From Chitinophaga pinensis (lineage in GTDB: Bacteria; Bacteroidota; Bacteroidia; B-17B0; Aurantibacillaceae): 36,929 nt of DNA. Made by a program: the position numbers and the translations under genes. The stretch is from positions 1 to 36,929 of the forward strand of contig CAMCZO010000020.1 of the NCBI GenBank assembly GCA_945887955.1, given 5' to 3'. Under the pieces are notes generated by a model. The model saw nothing but the letters and a program-made list of their open reading frames with translations. It was not told the DNA's origin and ran no database searches. Of this stretch, positions 35,861-36,929 are shown in pieces. Position 1 is the stretch's first letter; each line of letters starts with the position of its first letter.

Positions 35861-36610
35861 ATGATTAATGGTAAAAAATTAATAGCTGTATTGCCAGCAT
35901 ATAATGCTGCTCTTACATTAAAAAAAACATACGAAGAAATACCATTTGAGATTGTAGATGATGTTGTATTAGTAGATGATTGCAGTACTGATAATACCTT
36001 GGAAGTTGCGAATAATATTGGAATTAAACACGTTATTATTCACGAAAAAAATAAGGGTTACGGTGGTAACCAAAAAACATGTTACGATACAGCAATGAGA
36101 TTAGGCGCTGATATTGTTATCATGTTACACCCTGATTATCAATATACACCAAAATTAATTCAAAGTTTAAGTTATTTGATCGCAAACGACCTCTACCCCG
36201 TTGCTTTTGGCTCAAGAATATTAGGAAAAGGAGCCTTAAAAGGAGGTATGCCGATGTATAAATATATTTTCAATCGTTTTTTAACCTTATCTCAAAATAT
36301 ATTAATAAATCAAAAATTATCTGAATATCATACCGGATACCGCGCTTTTTCGAAAGAAGTAATTTTAAAAATTAATTATCATGCAAATTCAGATGATTTT
36401 GTATTTGATAATCAAATGATTTCACAAATTTTTTATGCAGGATTTGATATTGCAGAAGTTACATGTCCTACCAAATATTTTCCTGAAGCTAGCTCTATTA
36501 ATTTTAGTAGAAGCATGAAATATGGCATAGGTGTTTTAGGTGTTTCATTTAAACACTTTTTTAATAAATTAGGCATTATTAAATCTGAGATATATAAAAC
36601 CAGAAGCTAA
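35861..36610 (+). CDS. Soluble family 2 glycosyltransferase (dolichol-P-mannose synthase-like)
   Basis: From the ATG at 35861 the protein has 249 residues. The longer frame from 35753 runs through the divergent promoter and adds a Cys/Phe-rich segment with no homology to the family. GT2 motifs are KLIAVLPAYNAALTLKKT, VVLVDDCSTDNTLEVA, the HEKNKGYGGNQKT loop, IVIMLHPDYQYTP (DxD position) and the acceptor-site YHTGYRAFSKE. There is no C-terminal membrane helix. Enzymes of this group use nucleotide sugars on polyprenyl phosphate carriers or lipids. It is divergent from the lptF-like operon and may serve the same envelope pathway. Confidence 0.88.
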   Translation: MINGKKLIAVLPAYNAALTLKKTYEEIPFEIVDDVVLVDDCSTDNTLEVANNIGIKHVIIHEKNKGYGGNQKTCYDTAMRLGADIVIMLHPDYQYTPKLIQSLSYLIANDLYPVAFGSRILGKGALKGGMPMYKYIFNRFLTLSQNILINQKLSEYHTGYRAFSKEVILKINYHANSDDFVFDNQMISQIFYAGFDIAEVTCPTKYFPEASSINFSRSMKYGIGVLGVSFKHFFNKLGIIKSEIYKTRS

Positions 36611-36617
36611 ATTGATT

Positions 36618-36929
36618 ATGGCAGTTTACCGTTTTAAAGTTTACCTCGAAGATAACGAAGATATTTATAGGGATATTGACATTAAGGCTTCTCATACTTT
36701 TGAGGTATTTCATAAAATTATTCAGGAAGCGTTTAAATTTGATGCAAAACATGCAGCTGCTTTTTTTGTAAGTGATGATTATTGGCGAAAAGGGCAAGAA
36801 ATAACCCTTAGGAAAGAAGATTTGCCTTTAGACGAGGATGAAATCAGAAAAAAAGTTGAGCCAAAAAAATTAATGTCGGATATTAAAATTGCTAAATACA
36901 TCGATCAGCCTCACCAACGTTTTGTTTAC
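36618..36929 (+). CDS. pRiA4b ORF-3 / IS1096 TnpR-like protein (cut by window end)
   Basis: The frame opens at ATG 36618, seven bases after the GT2 stop, and runs without a stop through all 104 codons to the window edge. The N-terminus MAVYRFKVYLEDNEDIYRDI, then HTFEVFHKIIQEAFKFD, AFFVSDDYWRKGQEI and the acidic stretch LDEDE match the Bacteroidota proteins annotated as plasmid pRiA4b ORF-3 family or IS1096 element passenger TnpR family. In this phylum they are common chromosomal genes without any transposon beside them, and their function is unknown. I see no transposase or inverted repeat here, so the name does not imply a mobile element. Confidence 0.8.
   Translation, partial: MAVYRFKVYLEDNEDIYRDIDIKASHTFEVFHKIIQEAFKFDAKHAAAFFVSDDYWRKGQEITLRKEDLPLDEDEIRKKVEPKKLMSDIKIAKYIDQPHQRFVY

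Noticed and set aside
36618..36929. Transposon or plasmid remnant, because of the pRiA4b/IS1096 family name
   Set aside because: There is no transposase, terminal repeat or target duplication, and this family is a common chromosomal gene in Bacteroidota.

Overview
The window comes from a Bacteroidota chromosome. DNA is very AT-rich, three secreted proteins end in type IX secretion (T9SS) sorting domains, many upstream regions carry the Bacteroidota sigma-factor signature (TTG, about 19 bases, TAnnTTTG), and the gene order bamD-rpoZ-coaBC-porD is typical of the phylum. Class or family cannot be settled from sequence alone. I see no phage, plasmid backbone, insertion sequence, CRISPR array or defence island. 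This is mainly a core-genome region with an emphasis on envelope biogenesis and secretion.

Layout. 1-3.7 kb: tRNA-Leu(GAG) with its terminator, rplS with its terminator and a possible structured leader, a small HTH protein, a CNNM/CorC-type membrane protein and a class-III aminotransferase. 3.8-7.8 kb (minus): rpsP, then the bamD, rpoZ, coaBC, porD-like (DUF4835) run. 7.9-13.8 kb: two large T9SS cargo proteins (minus) and a divergent subtilase (plus). 13.9-19.9 kb (minus): efp, a DUF3050 heme-oxygenase-like protein, an acyl-CoA carboxylase beta subunit, and a two-gene envelope module (carboxypeptidase-regulatory-like protein plus a probable outer-membrane barrel protein). 19.9-24.6 kb: a YkpA/YbiT-type ABC-F ATPase (plus), hutI and a third T9SS cargo protein (minus). 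24.8-30.5 kb (plus): an 1881-codon protein with TPR, PD40 propeller, regulatory-like fold, very long coiled coil and three SPOR-like repeats. 30.5-35.8 kb (minus): lptF-like permease, GT4, GT2 and an OstA/LptA-like protein, joined by identical 8-base overlaps. 35.8-36.9 kb (plus): a soluble GT2 and a pRiA4b ORF-3-like gene cut by the window edge.

How the genes fit together. BamD, the PorD-like protein, the T9SS cargo, the LptF/OstA pair and the giant SPOR protein all concern the outer membrane and periplasm. The most unusual item is the giant protein. Its N-terminal half matches the plan of the T9SS periplasmic protein PorE (TPR, propeller, regulatory-like domain), but the OmpA-type peptidoglycan-binding end is replaced by roughly 1000 residues of mostly coiled coil and three SPOR-like domains, which would be a different way to hold peptidoglycan. 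Other points of note are an ABC-F protein whose second P-loop has lost its lysine, bamD and lptF starts that appear to be TTG codons directly after a -7 box, an 8-G run inside coaBC, and a roughly 265-residue N-terminal domain shared by two of the T9SS cargo proteins.
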